Origin: Paracentrotus lividus
Lineage: Eukaryota; Echinodermata; Echinoidea; Camarodonta; Echinidae
Direction: 5' to 3'
Assembly (NCBI GenBank): GCA_940671915.1
Contig: CALNVZ010000992.1
Coordinates: forward strand, 191,841 to 255,840
Length of the DNA: 64,000 nt
The position numbers and the translations under genes were made by a program. The notes under the pieces are model-generated. The model was given only the letters and a program-made list of their open reading frames with translations, was not told the DNA's origin and made no database searches. Of this stretch, positions 11,291 to 23,923 are shown piece by piece; the first letter of the stretch is position 1; each line of letters opens with the position of its first letter.

Positions 11291-12366
11291 AAGTTCTAAA
11301 CCCAAAACTTGTTGAGAAAAAACTCAGCGAAGAAATGTCAAATGTGTTTGATGGGATGACTGTAATTTAGCTATCTTTACATTTGGGTAAAACAGAAAGT
11401 ATTTTTGTTCCTAAAGTAATAAGAAAAAGGAAGATGAATTCAACGTAGCTTACAAAGATCAACATCATAAAAAAAATCCGTTAAGTATCTAGGCATCGAA
11501 TTAAATTGTAAGGTTTCATTTTGTTCTTAGTAGAATCTATTGTAAGAAGGCAAACTCCCGTTTTGAATAGTAATGAATCTAAAATTGTATGATCTACATG
11601 CAAGGCGTAATTATGTTTGCTCTCTCCTAATGTTATTGATTATGCTAACGTGCTCTAATTTAGGCAAATTAGATCAAAAGAATGAAAATCACACAAAATA
11701 AGATGGTAAGATCATCAATTGTTACAACATGTGGTTACAAACCCTGCAGCTCGGGGTCTACGTAAATCAAGATCAAAACAATTAATACTCACCTAGCACA
11801 AAAATTTACCACTCGACCGTGACAAATCATTGTGATTCCTCACCTTTAAACCTTTGTCTTCAAACTACATAATTATGATACAAGAAATAGTCATTATAAC
11901 TTTAGCTTGCCAGGGCGAGTTGGTAGTATTGGCAATTGCTTTTATTACAATGTCATCAAATACTGGAATTCTCTTCCTAATCATATTAAAGCAATAGAAA
12001 ACTACGCACATTTCAAAAGAGTGCTTAAGGAATTTCTTTCAATTGAGACTAAAACAATTGAAGCAAGCGACGTTGTAACGACAGTATGATATGCCTTGAA
12101 ATATTATTTTCTCAATGTTTTACTTTAATTTATTTAATGTGTTTATGTTTTGAACTAGTTTTTATGTGTTTATTAACTGTTTAAAGTTTGCTGTAAATAC
12201 GTTCCATGTATATATTATAATTTATAATTTTGTACCTGTATTAACTTTATTCTATTATTTTGGGACCCCGTTGTAAATAAGCTCTAGGGCTTTCATGGGT
12301 CATCCCGTCAAGCTTATGTGAATGTTGTTTATACTTGACAAATAAATCAAATCAAAAAAAAAAAAG

Positions 12367-12790
12367 ATGGTATCTCACTTTGCGGAGAGGGGGTTGAGAC
12401 GAATTTGTGACTACATTGAGACAGTTTTGAAAATTGCCGCGGGACGTCCCCGAGACGTCTCCCGAGTCCCCGCGACGTTTCATGAGTCTCAGGAATCTCA
12501 AAACCGTCTCAAGGTAGTCCCAAATCCGTCTCAGAGACGTCTCCTCGACGGGAAAAAATTATCGTCTCCACAAAAACAAACAAAAAACAAAAAAATATCG
12601 GAGACGTCTCCTATAGTTTCCTTTTAGTCGCAGAGACGGGTTTGGACTACTTTGAGACGGTTTTGTGATTCGCAAGACTAATGAAACGGCACGGGGACTC
12701 ACGAGCCGTCTCGGAGACGTCTCTGTGAAAGTTGTCGTTTCAAAACCGTTTCAAAATAGTCCCAAACCTGTCTCAATTGTGTCGCTGGAG
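12367..12790. repeat. GAGACGTCTC-rich double-hairpin repeat, copy 1
   Basis: It begins GGTATCTCACTTTGCGGA and contains many GAGACG/CGTCTC words, often joined as the palindrome GAGACGTCTC. Two inverted pairs are visible: 12400-12438 with 12498-12541, and 12639-12673 with 12738-12778. Each pair is built on GGGACTAC-TTTGAGACGG-TTTTG. A related copy lies at 37319-37680. It touches the poly(A) end of the non-LTR element at 12365, so that element seems to have inserted at or beside this repeat. Confidence 0.65.
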
Positions 12791-13379
12791 TGAAAATAAA
12801 ATATTTATAATTATGAGAACGCACCGCTTTTGCGATTTTGAAAGATCCCAAAATTTGTTTGCTTTCAAAATCCGGCAGACTGAAATTACTCCCAGTGAGG
12901 GGTATGGGGAGGGTGGCGGGGCGGAACATTTGGCCCTATAGGTATGTGTTTTTTCCACTATTTACAAGTGAATTACATGTATGTATGTACGTATGTATCA
13001 AAATCAATATATTAATTCCATCCTAATGAAATTACGTGGTTATCTGATTCAGTGCAACACAGACAGAAAAGTTATAAGTTCATTTTGCTAATGATCGCAA
13101 ACTATTCAATATCATTATCATTACACTTTTAAATCCACCGGGTGTTAGAAAGCAAATAAACACAAGTCAAAAAGTAAGTAAAAACCAGGAAGAGTTGAAT
13201 ACAGTCTTATTATATGTCCATGTAGGTAATTTTATCAGCTAATATGTGAGCGATTTTTACTCTGAATCATCATGTCATGCTTCAGTGAGCAATGGTTGAA
13301 GGCAAAAATATTATTTTTTACACGCTTATTGTCACAAATTGGAATTAATGATTTCGAAACAAAATTTCAGATTTTTAGG

Positions 13380-14110
13380 CCTCCACGACGACGTCTCGCC
13401 GGAGGCATTATGTTTTCGGGTTGTCCGTCCGTCCGTCCTTCCGTCAAGAGGTCTGTACGTCCGACTGTACGTCCGTCCCACTTCCGTTCTCACGATAACT
13501 TAAGAACCGTTTAACGGATCATCTTCATTCTTGGTACATGTATGCATACTGAGGTGGCAATTATCTGATAAGATTTTGGGGTCACAAGGTCAAAGGTCAA
13601 AGGTCACAGAGGTCAATAAAATAGCTCGTTCTCACAATAAATCAGGAATTGTGTCACTAATTATCTTCATACTTGGTTCATGTGTGCATACCGAGGTGAA
13701 AATGATCTGATTAGATTTTGGGGTCACGAGGTCAAAGGTCACAGAGGTCAATACATACATGTAAGTGAAAATAGCTCGTTCCCACAATAAGTCAAGGACC
13801 GTTTTACTAATTATATTATTACTTAGTACAAGTGTGCATACTGGGGTGGTAATGATCAAAGAAGATTTTGGGTTCACAAGGTCAAAGGTCATAGAGGTCA
13901 AATAGGTTTCAAAAAGCTTGTTCTCATGTTAACGCAACAACCAATTGACAGATCATCTTCATACTTGGTACATGTGTGCATACCGGGGTGACAATGATCT
14001 GATTAGATTTTGGGGTTACAAGGTCAAAGATGTCTGTATAAATGAAAACAAATCTATAGATTAATGTGTCATATATTTCTGATCTGACAATGGCGGAGGC
14101 ATAAATTTCG
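13380..14110 (+). repeat. ~145-bp tandem repeat with AGGTCAAAGGTCA motifs
   Basis: It starts with a CGCCGGAGGCATTATG / GTCCGTCCGTCCG segment and then repeats a unit of the form TTCTCACGATAA - ACTAATTATCTTCAT - ACTTGGTACATGTGTGCATAC - GATCTGATTAGATTTTGG - GTCACAAGGTCAAAGGTCA. The AGGTCAAAG words lie at 13587, 13729, 13879 and 14021, a period of 142-150 bp. It ends near GGCGGAGGCATAAATTTCG (about 14092), which repeats the GGAGGCAT of the start. Another broken copy is at 34130-34364 and 35356-35500. There is no coding frame. Confidence 0.8.
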
Positions 14111-14141
14111 ACCGTGCGCGGTTGAGGATTCATCTTGTTAA

Positions 14142-14628
14142 AGGGGAAGTTCACCCTGGAATTTTATTGTTTTTAAAAAGTGAAGAAAAATAAAAGAAAA
14201 ATATTAGTGAAGGTTTGGAGAAAATCGACCCAGAAATAACGAAGTTATGAATATTTAAAGTTTTGATTTTGTGACGTCACATGCGAGGAATTCTCCTATG
14301 TGTTATATAATGTAATTTCCATAAAGTGTCATTTTTTTTCAAAAGAAAATTAATTATTTCACCTGTGCGGTCAAAACATCATCAAACATATGTTAATATA
14401 CATGCCTCTATCAAATTGACCCATTCATTTATCAAGAACTATGAAAAAAAAGACAAATTTATGGAATTTACATACACAACACATGGGAGAGCTACTCGCA
14501 CGTGACGTCACAGAATCAAAACTTTAAATATTCATAACTTCGCTATTTTTGTGTCGATTTTCTTTTATATTTTTCTTTTATTTTTCTTCATTTTTTAATA
14601 CCAATAAAATTCCAGGGTGAACTTCCCC
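14142..14628. mobile_element. Foldback MITE with TTAA target duplication, ~490 bp
   Basis: TTAA flanks both sides. The ends AGGGGAAGTTCACCCTGGAA and its reverse complement begin inverted repeats that extend about 140 bp inward to GTGACGTCAC on both arms. The interior is AT-rich and noncoding. TTAA duplications are characteristic of piggyBac and Kolobok elements. The transposase that mobilised it is not in this window. Confidence 0.8.
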
Positions 14629-14764
14629 TTTAACATTATGCAACAATTGTGCTCTAACATAATTAGATAACGAGTTCAGTGTCAAATTTCACATGAGCAC
14701 TGGATTAAAATGGCAAAAACTGACATCTAAGGTGATAGTTAGAATTTATAGAATTCCTGTTTTA

Positions 14765-15706
14765 CCCTTTCATTCAAGGTTGAATGAACACATTATTATG
14801 AAGTAAGTATTGCAGTAGTTTTATGCAGTAAGAATCATCTCAACAACAATGTTTTCATTATGTCTATAACATTTGGACAATTGTGTCAATGAGCCTATGG
14901 CTCGGTACAATGAACAATATTTATTAATGAAAATAGGCCGAATTTCACGTTAGTTAGGTAATGAATGATATCTTTCTCCGTTAATGATTTTAGGTACAGA
15001 GATTTAACAATAATTTATTGTTAAAATTGTTACATTGATTTTGTTAATTTTTGTCCATTTGACTGTGAGTTGTTTTCATGAAACTTGGCATATGGTAATG
15101 TATGGTTTTGCCTTCAAATGATCTCTAACATTAGCCTATGTCAAATTAATAATAATAACAATTTCATTTAGATTGCACTTCATACTGGTATTTCTAAGCG
15201 CTCTGTTGTTCGGATAAACTTAAATAATAGCAGATATAAATCTAAACATATTTTTATACATTATGAATATAATATATACTACTGGTGTGCGCCTCCAGAA
15301 TCAAATTACGTATGCGACGAGTCACTGAACCATGACGAATCCCTAAACTTTCCTCTTATTTGCATAATAATATTTTCTTATAACTTGTGCCCATTGAGGC
15401 GTGAGACATTAGGATTAATACAAAAATAGAATTGTGATGTCATGATCAATCACAAAAAGACATTTTTATAGTCCATACATGAAAAAAGAAAGCTTTTTCT
15501 AGTTTCACATGCTCACTGAAACACATTAAAAAAAATAAATTTCCATTGGATCATTGACACATGTCTGAAGGTTATAAACATAATCTAAAACAAAATGTTG
15601 TTGAGATGATTCTAAGTGCATAACATTAGTGCAATACTTACTTCATAATTTTAAGATTGCATTTTTAGGGTTGTATTTATGTGTTCATTCAACCTTGAAT
15701 GAAGGG
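14765..15706. mobile_element. Foldback element, ~940 bp
   Basis: The left arm CCCTTTCATTCAAGGTTGAA... is matched by ...TTCAACCTTGAATGAAGGG at the right end. The arms continue through GAAGTAAGTATTGCA and AATCATCTCAACAACA, about 110 bp with indels. The interior is AT-rich with no coding frame. The target duplication is not clear and the superfamily is unassigned. Confidence 0.65.
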
Positions 15707-16273
15707 ATATTGTTTGCAAGTGTCCAAAGCACACTTCCAAAACAATTAAGATTCCATTCGTGGACATATAATTAGTTTTGTTTGAACAAGGGATCCCCCC
15801 TTGCATATCCCTATTTCAACTCTCCTGGTAAGAAATAAAAAAAAAAATAAAAAAAAATATTACCATCTGAAATGAGGTACTTACTTTTTGTGTTGTGATT
15901 ATTTATACATGTACATGTGATGTAGGCTACATGTGATCATAATCTATTTTTTTTTTCCTACTAATGTTTGCAGATGTGTTCTTGTCAAAATTGTTAGTAA
16001 TTTGATCGTCCATTATGAACAAAGTACGGGTATGTTTGATGTTTTACTTCATTTGCAAATGCCTTGGGGTTCATGGACCTCTATTGTTGAATTCGCAGAT
16101 ATACAGTAGGCCTAAGCAGCGATATCATTCATTATTTTAACTGTTATTTCCCATGATTATCATTTTGTGATAAAGGTATAGCATTACATGTTTGGCAATT
16201 ACTCTCAAATTAATTTCACAGAGTTAATGGTTTTCAAGCAGTACCATATTATCGTGCTTAGCAGCTATATATA
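15707..16273. other. No gene seen
   Basis: AT-rich spacer with A runs near 15837-15858, a TACATGTACATGTGA palindrome near 15906 and a T run near 15949. Nothing coding or repeated was recognised. Confidence 0.4.
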
Positions 16274-16718
16274 CAGTCTTTGTCAAAAAAAATGGTACAG
16301 TCGGAAAAAAAAATATTTAGGTGTGAAATGTTTTCAGATAATGTGTGTATGTGGTACCAAAATAAAGCCAAAAGATTTTCCTTGCTGATGCGCTTTGTTC
16401 TGTATAATTTGCTTTCGTAAAACAAAAGTTATGCTAAATTTTGTGCCACGAGGAACAAATCGAAATTGAGCACTTCATGGCCATTATGCGAAATCTATAC
16501 ACAAAGGCATGGGACGGCGTGCGAAAAATGGATTTGTCTTGATTGTAGAAAACTAGCCATATTTCAAAAATTACAACACCAAATGTGATGAAAAAAATTG
16601 CAGGTGAAAGTCTGATCTTCCTGCTTTATGAAAATACCAAACAATAGCAGGCTGTGACTAAACTTCATACTATAAAAAAAATGTTTTCCACTTGTACCAT
16701 TTTATTTGACACAGACTG
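16274..16718. mobile_element. Tc1/mariner-like MITE, ~445 bp
   Basis: The ends CAGTCTTTGTCAAAAAAAAT and, reversed, CAGTCTGTGTCAAATAAAAT form inverted repeats that continue into GGTACA. Both sides are flanked by TA (within TATATA). CAGT termini and TA targets fit Tc1/mariner. No transposase frame survives. Confidence 0.75.
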
Positions 16719-17639
16719 TATATATACACGTTCCTTTATTTCATTGGAGGTGTTATAGAGATAACATGTACTAAAAATATTACAGATCATGTTGGTGATG
16801 TAGTTTGAAAGTTACAGTCCAATTATATGATATTGTCATAATTGTGATGAACATGTATACAAATATAATGGCAATTCAATATAAAGAGTTCTGATAAACC
16901 GAATTACATGTACCTGTACCAAGCTATTTTTCATGTCAGAATATATTGAATTTAAGAGTATTATATTCACTACTGTATCGTGTACACGAAGGCCTATACA
17001 CAACAAATTGTCAGTGCCAAGTACCCCTGTCAATGTGCCCTATGTATGTAGTACCAAAGTATTGAAACAACTTACTTTTGAAATTGTATTCTGATAAGGT
17101 AATTACTTTGATGATATAGCATAAAGTTGTGGTAACATATTCACAATTCTGTAACGTTAAACCTGGTGTATAGTTTTGGTAACAAAAAAAAATCGGCATA
17201 AAACCGATTAAATATAGTCTCATGTTGTTCACATTGCGCTAAAAGACATGTGTGAGAGATTTTGTGATATTCCTTTCACGATTTCCGGTGAATTTCAGTG
17301 AAATGTTTGAATCCAAACACAATTTGTAACGGTTTTGAGACCTTTGCTGGGTTGTCCTGTCCCCCGAACTTCCCGCATGAATGGACCGTAGCGATCTGTG
17401 TGTATCACCCACACAAGAGAATCCCCATTGGTTTTCCATGTGAACGCCTAGTGCACACAAAGCTGTGTCGGGTCCCCGTCTTATCTTTTTTATACTATAA
17501 TATCGTGAAATAAAGACGTTAAAACGAGATTCCATGTAATATAACTTTATTTGTTACAGTTACAGGATTCAGGCTTTCATATTATCTAACTGTGAATCCA
17601 AATTAAATTTTTCCTTCTCCCAACACTATACACCGCTTT
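16719..17639. other. No gene supported
   Basis: It includes a more GC-rich island (about 17320-17480) with an open frame on each strand (minus 98 codons, plus 71 codons). Neither has recognisable motifs or splice sites I can defend. The frames overlap antisense, so at most one could be real. Confidence 0.4.
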
Positions 17640-19167
17640 AACAAAATTATATCAAATGCTACGGTTTGATGTTGAAACAATGTTGCAATATGATGGGAAT
17701 CGGATGGGATATTAGTACATTATTAAAATGTGTAGATGTTATCATCATAATAATGCAGTGTAATGTTAACACAATATTGTTTTAATGTTAATAAAATGTT
17801 ATATTTTGATATATCAACAATCATGTTGTCATAATATAATTTTAATGCTAGTGTTTTGTGATGCTATAATGTTTTAATAATGTAAATATGATGTTGTATA
17901 GGTGTATTGGCAAAATGATATAATGATGTTAATATGATGCGGCGGAATGATATCGCCACAATGTTGTGATGATGTGAATATGATGTTGAATTGTTCTGTT
18001 GTTGGAATATTGTGATAATATCATTATAATGCTTGAGTATGATGTTTAAATGATGTTGGAGTGATGTTAATGAGATGTGGTTGTAATTCATAAATAAGAT
18101 GTTTATGATGTTGCTTTATGATACCGAGACAATGTTATGACGATGTGAATATCATATTATAATTACATTGTTGGAATCATATTATGATGTTTTTACCATG
18201 TCATAGTATGATATGGTAACAATGTGATAATGATGTTGTTATAATGATGTGCTTTTTTGTTAAGACAATGTTAGATAATTGTTATTGAAATGTTACAATA
18301 TTATGTTGTAACAGCAATATTCTAATATTAGTATAATGATATAGTGTAATTTTTGAAAAAGGTTGTATTAATATTTTATTCATGATGTAACTTAATGTTG
18401 TGGCTCTGTTATATGTGCTGTTCTGACAACATGAACTTAAACATATTATTAATGTTTAAGATAAATATTTTAAAAATTATATGATCATATATGTATAAAA
18501 CATTATATTCAAACATTTATCAGTTGTTAAACAATAGCATAAAATATAAAATAAATGATAATGTTTGTAGGAATCATTCATAAATATAATTATAATGTCA
18601 AGTAAAAATGTTTTTACCCATTATTAAAAGACGTTATTTTCACATCCATTTCATGTTAAGTAATGTTGTTTTAAAATATATTTTGCCGACTCTTTATTAA
18701 AAGATTTAAAAAGCATACGTAAATAACGTTTTTCATATGTTATTAACAAACATTGAGTAAAAAATAAATTTTCGGTAAAAAAAAATGTTTTTTAATCACA
18801 TGCATATAATGTTCTTTCAAATAATTCTTTAAAACATTATTTTGATATATTTATGACATCCCAAAAGAACGTCATAAAAACATTGGTTGGCCTTTTCTGA
18901 GACCTGACATTTTAGATCTTTATGAAACATTTTGAAAAACATTAATATAGTGTTTTTATATAACATTCATTAATGGTTCTTTTAAATCATTCTTTAAAAC
19001 ATGATTTCGTCATTTATATAACATCATCGATAAAACATTATTGAAACGTTTTCTGACCTTTTCTGAGACCGGACATTCTAGATCATAGAAAACATTTAAA
19101 TAAACATTTTCAAGCTCTTTTGGAAACATTTTTAAAATGTTTGTATGATATTTTTGTGTTAGCTGGG
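17640..19167. repeat. AT-rich degenerate repeat region built on ATGTT/AACATT words
   Basis: From 17640 to about 18360 the sequence is a loose reiteration of AATGTTGTGATGATGTGAATATGATG-like words. From 18420 to 19167 it shifts to AAACATT / AACGTT words and ends with TTTTTGTGTTAGCTGGG. That end resembles, in reverse, the CCCAGTAAACACATAACATT start of the tandem repeat at 59472, so the two may be related non-autonomous elements. Confidence 0.5.
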
Positions 19168-19499
19168 GAGGCCCGCACGCAAGCTAAATTATGGTAGTGG
19201 GGGAAAATCATTTGTTTCTTGTATTTTCATGAATTAAAAAAAAACATCAAAAATACACTTCATTCAAACAGGAAATGACCATTTACATTCATTTACTGTT
19301 TGTGCGTGGACTACAATGTACCGTTCAGTTTTGCCAAAGCAAATTTGACAGGGTCGTGTAATCGACTAAGCTTGCGCATTCTCTTTAAATATTTCAGGAA
19401 TATTTTACAGAGAAAATAATTTTTGATTAAAATATTTCAAATTATTTGACTTTTTAGCGGTTTAAGACAAAGTGCATGGACTAAAGTCCTCCATCATAC

Positions 19500-20880
19500 A
19501 CATGCAGCATGTAGTAAGCTATCTTGAATATAACGATTGCCTGCATGCAAACATCGCACCTCTCAAGGCTTGATGCGTGACAAATATGCCGATTTTTAGG
19601 GTTTTGAGGCCCCATATTTGGTACAAAATCTACAGTAATTCAGCTTTTTTGTTGGTTTTGCCTGAGAAAGTGGGTGTTCTGTGTGAGATTGTGAGACAGG
19701 CCCTAATTGCGTAATTCTCACGCAGAATGCGTTAAACTTGGTACATGTTGCTCTAATAGGGTAGGGTGGTCACTTGGTACAGTGGTGTGTATGTATACCA
19801 AGCTGCACTAGCGCCACTGCATTCATGGTCTTTGAAAGCCTGTCTAATCGTGCAGTTTCGTATTCCCTGTACACGTACACACCACCCTCGTGCCCTGGGG
19901 TCGTCGTTAACCCTATCCCTGATAACATACCCACTTACATTTACATGTATGCATGGTCAATTCATAATTGACCTTGCACTGGGAACTACCTTGCTGTGGT
20001 GGTAGTTTTCTTCCAATGGAAAGTTAATGCAGAAGAGAAGAAAATGTGTCTTTAGAAACTCGGCCCAGTCAAGGTGGCATTTCCAAAAAAAAGGTCCTAA
20101 AAATTCAAATAAAAAATATTTAATTGAATTATATTGCAATGATACTATAGATTGTCTTAATTTATTTCGAGGTAGGTTTAAAGCTGGTTTCACTAATTAA
20201 CCGAGAGGGCAACAGACAATCATTTTTCAGCACAGCATTATATTGGTTTGCAGCTGTATGTGATCCATACCTGGCTTTACATTGCCCTTGTCGTCACCCC
20301 GGATACGAAGCTGCGTGGGCATTGGGGCTTTTTTTTTTTTTCTTTTCTTTTTTTTTATACATATATATTTTTGTAATATAAACAAAGGTAACAGTGTTTA
20401 TTAAGATTACAATTAGCATGAGGAAAACCCTAGTGTGTAAGGCAAGATAATGTTAACATGGTTAACATGACACCGGGTCACAATATCATATCTTGCAAAC
20501 TTATTTTGCTCGAGACCCCCTCTAGGCCCTAACCCTAATGTACATGCAACCCCTGGTCACATTGACCCTATACCAAGGTGTATGTATATCTAGGCAGACT
20601 ATCGACCTTGTGGACTATATATCTAGACCAATCTGACCACACGCCCACGGTGTGAGACTCACGTCTCAGCACCTCATCTCACACTCACCCGCCCAGCCCT
20701 CAAAATATCACGCCCCAGAAAAAATAAAAAGGAGAAAGTATTAAAAACTAGAGTTTTTTACCATTTTCAGGCCTCAAAACCCTAAAAATCGGTTCTGTCG
20801 TGCATTGCAATGTGAGTGCGATGTTTTCATGCAGGCGATCGTTAGATGCAAGATAGCTTGCCCCGTGCTATGCAGTGTAG
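19500..20880. mobile_element. Large inverted-repeat element, ~1.4 kb
   Basis: The left arm (about 19505-19620: AAGCTATCTTG, AACGATTGCCTGCATG, AAACATCGCAC, CGATTTTTAGGGTTTTGAGG) is found as its reverse complement at about 20768-20870. TGTGAGA/TCTCACAC motifs occur just inside both arms (about 19680 and 20650-20690). The interior holds a T run (20331-20358) and no convincing coding frame. It is likely a non-autonomous DNA transposon. Confidence 0.6.
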
Positions 20881-21489
20881 CGTGTGCAAGCACCTCCTTC
20901 GTGTACAAGTTAGTACCACGCGCGTGCACGTGTGCACTGCTTCCAAACACAGTGCGAAAGATCTCACGCCCAGCCACTCTTGGTCCACCCCCTGGACTGT
21001 AGTTCATTAGTTCATTGGTATTACACATGCGTACACGCAGTGCGTACGTACACATAACGGACACGTACACGCAGATTATCACCCACTAACTACATTTCGG
21101 GAAAGTGAATTCGTTGGGTGAGGTGAATTTAGGAATTGCGCGCAGCGGGGTAGCATGCGTGATGCACCGAGTGATGAGCTTTGCCTGATTAGCCAAATCA
21201 GATTATTACTGTCTCAATCAGCGACTAAGAATTTCAGGCCGTACAGTGAAATTCACTTTCCTGTATTGTGTGACGAAGCGTAAATGCAGTGATCGCTCAA
21301 TAACTTTAGATAGGGCACCGCTGCATCACTCGCCTCTGGCTCATTGCAGCACGACCGCTATAATCTCGCGGTGCACTGCATTACCGCTAACGCACTGAGT
21401 CTAGAGTCCGATAGCCGAATTTCGTGGATATTTTTGTCCAGGTTCAGTCTTGAAAACTCAAAGATGGGTTATTTTTTTTTACATGTCCA
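20881..21489. other. No gene seen
   Basis: Mixed-composition spacer with ACGTACAC/GTGCGTACGTACAC alternations near 21030-21065. The flank at 21485-21489 (GTCCA) is the target duplication of the following LTR element. Confidence 0.4.
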
Positions 21490-23531
21490 TGTCAGAATCA
21501 TTTTCACTGTATTTGCAAAGTCTGGCGATAAGAACAAGTTCTGTCTGTAAAATTATAGTTGGTTAGAAATTCACACAAATAAAACAAATATCTCGTTCAT
21601 TTCATTTAAAGTTTAAAGCTTACAAGCATGCTTTATTCATGAACTATTGATCATTTGCTTCAAACCACAATTGGTTCCCAGGACTTACATTATGTCCTCA
21701 TAATTATATTGTAAACAATAAATTGGCATAATGTATATTCCATAAATAAAAGAGATTTACCACAATATTACTATGATGCTAATATTGAGAAGATATTCCT
21801 AGGTAAATGTTTAGACCACGATATATTCAACCATGATGTTTCAAAACAAGAACTCAAGAAATATTAACTCAGATTTCAAGAACTTCCGTTTATAGTTTAA
21901 TCAATAAAGGTATACCTTAAACAATGATATTTCTATACGTGAACTCAAGAAATATTAACCCAGATTTCAAGAACTTCCGTTTATAGATTAATCAACAAGC
22001 TACAAGGTACCTTTCCGCGGATTTAAATTATTGTTCTGTTAAAGTCTCAAAATAAACTGTTGAATAGATAAACGATACTCATCACGCGACGCGACTGGTT
22101 TATGTTCATTTAACCGCACGCTATCTGTCTCGATCTGTCCTATCGAAAACCTACGATAGATGCCCATGGATCTCGGAAGTAGCAGTCGAACGCCTGTAGT
22201 TGAAGTCAGCTGATCTCCCATTGACGAAAGCGTTAACCCATACTTAGGTCAGGAGTCGATCAGTGGTTGAAGTCAACGATGTTGAGCCGTCTACGAAAAC
22301 TTCTGCATGTGCAAATCCAGAATATAAGTGAACTGGAAATTGTTGAAACACAGCTGAAAGCTGAACGCTGAAATATAGCTGAAACTGAAACCGAAACCCC
22401 AGTTCATATGTAACTGCTGTTGAAATAATGCATCCAATACAAAGGTCATAGCATACATGAACATGCTTATTCTATATGATTATATTCATAAAACTATACA
22501 CACTTGGATGCTTTCATGTATCAATAAAGATTATCTTCAGTATTAAATTCACCTAAATATTCCATCAAAATATCACTGCCTTTTGTACAGGGTTATATAA
22601 TATTAAACATCAATGCACTAAAGCTTTCAAAATACACCCTCTTCTAGCAGTACAAAATATCAAGAATCATCTATAATTCCATTTCTTCATTTAGTAAATA
22701 AATGCATAATAATCTGGTAAAGAGCTCGAAAATAATTTCCTTTCCATTTTATTAAAGGAAACCATAAATTACTGGTTTTTTAAGCCTCATAATATTTGCT
22801 CTATGATACCAACTCACAATTTCTCTTTTAACAAAAGAATCATAAACTTTACTATCCTGCCTTCTTTGCTGTGGAAGGACATCAAAATGTATAATTGACA
22901 CAAATATATAAGGTCAATTAAGATCATTGAACTCTATCGAACGGTTGTCAATANNNNNNNNNNNNNNNNNNNNNNNNNTAATCCCAAATAATTAATTCCA
23001 ATGCTTTGCTGTATAAATGATTCAACATAATGATTTCTTATAATCATTATCTATATCACAACGTGTGGCTGTGTAAATGTGGTGCCACGCCCTAATTTAT
23101 GACAATACCTAAACAAGAAAATAAGATAAGGATAAGGAAATTGTACAAAATATCACTTACAGGTTTCACAAATCATAGTGGAGCTGTAGAGGAGTCTTCA
23201 CCTGGCTGCATGCCTGGATTTCATGATGGCACAAAAAGTTAAACAGCTGCGCATCCTACATGCATGAATGGCTTCTCTCAGACACTTCAGCACACCTTCT
23301 CTATCAAGGCTAAATGTCTTCTCCAACCCTTCTCACTCTAACAGCACACCCTAATATAGGGCATGTACTGTGCTATGCATGAGGTATGCCTAATAGCACC
23401 ACACCATAACCGCTCCTTTACAACTTGATTCACTCTACCCAAAGAGCCTATTGTCCTCTAAGTACACTATAACATGACAAAGTTTTTACTAGTCTTTCCC
23501 CCTAGTCTAAAATATCAGTCACTTTGTGACA
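21490..23531 (-). repeat. 3' LTR of the Gmr1-like element
   Basis: The partner of the LTR at 28617-30609. It contains a 25-base N stub (22954-22978). Just before the Ns there is about 40 bp not present in the other LTR, so the gap edge is probably misassembled. Beyond the gap it differs from its partner mostly by missing single bases, which looks like uncorrected read error rather than age. Confidence 0.88.
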
Positions 23532-23549
23532 TTATCCCCCTCCTTAAAG
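23532..23549 (-). other. Polypurine tract of the Gmr1-like element
   Basis: In element orientation CTTTAAGGAGGGGGATAA directly precedes the 3' LTR start (TGTCACAAAG). Position and purine content suit the plus-strand DNA primer. Confidence 0.75.
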
Positions 23550-23923
23550 ACATTAATTATAATTTAATTCCAAAAATGTCTAAGAGTAGTTTTTTCTTAT
23601 ACCTATCTGGAATATATTCAAAATAAATTCAAATACAAAAAAGAAAGAATCAAACTCTCTCGAATTACTATATTCGATTTACGTCCATGTCATTTCATGG
23701 ACATGAAATATATCTGAAATATTACGGGTATATCAATAAACAATAACAAGTCAAATTTCCGTTATTTATATGAGTGTCTATATCACTTTATGGATCTGGG
23801 ATTTGGATCAGATACAACATTATAATCTCCATCAAGATTCTTACGATCCTATTAGTGCTTGGCCTCTTCTAGTAGTGGCCCTTGCAACAACTTATTGTTA
23901 GTTTCATCTTGGTGAAATTTCTG

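Larger units (their letters stand above)
9741..12365 (+). mobile_element. Decayed CR1/L2-type non-LTR retrotransposon, 5' truncated
   Basis: In order on the plus strand: the end of an APE-type endonuclease (LDHVICS, then GISDHSF, at about 9780-9860), a long basic linker, remnants of reverse transcriptase broken by stops and frameshifts (GLDMIPAKFL-like at 10640; QSGFR...SNQTCLIHLTD and a decayed VNHEILLTKL block at 10905-11065; YADDS at about 11260-11285), and a conserved C-terminal tail (YWNSLPNHIK at 11960-11995). The 3' UTR has GGGACCCCGTTG and ends in AATAAATC plus an A run at 12355-12365. The order EN-RT-tail and the 3' UTR suit a CR1/L2/Rex-like clade. It is inactive, and the exact clade is not decided. 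Confidence 0.8.

Noticed and set aside
17239..17535. 98-codon minus-strand frame in a GC-richer island
   Set aside because: Overlapped antisense by another frame, with no motif and no splice or promoter evidence. It may be part of an unrecognised repeat.
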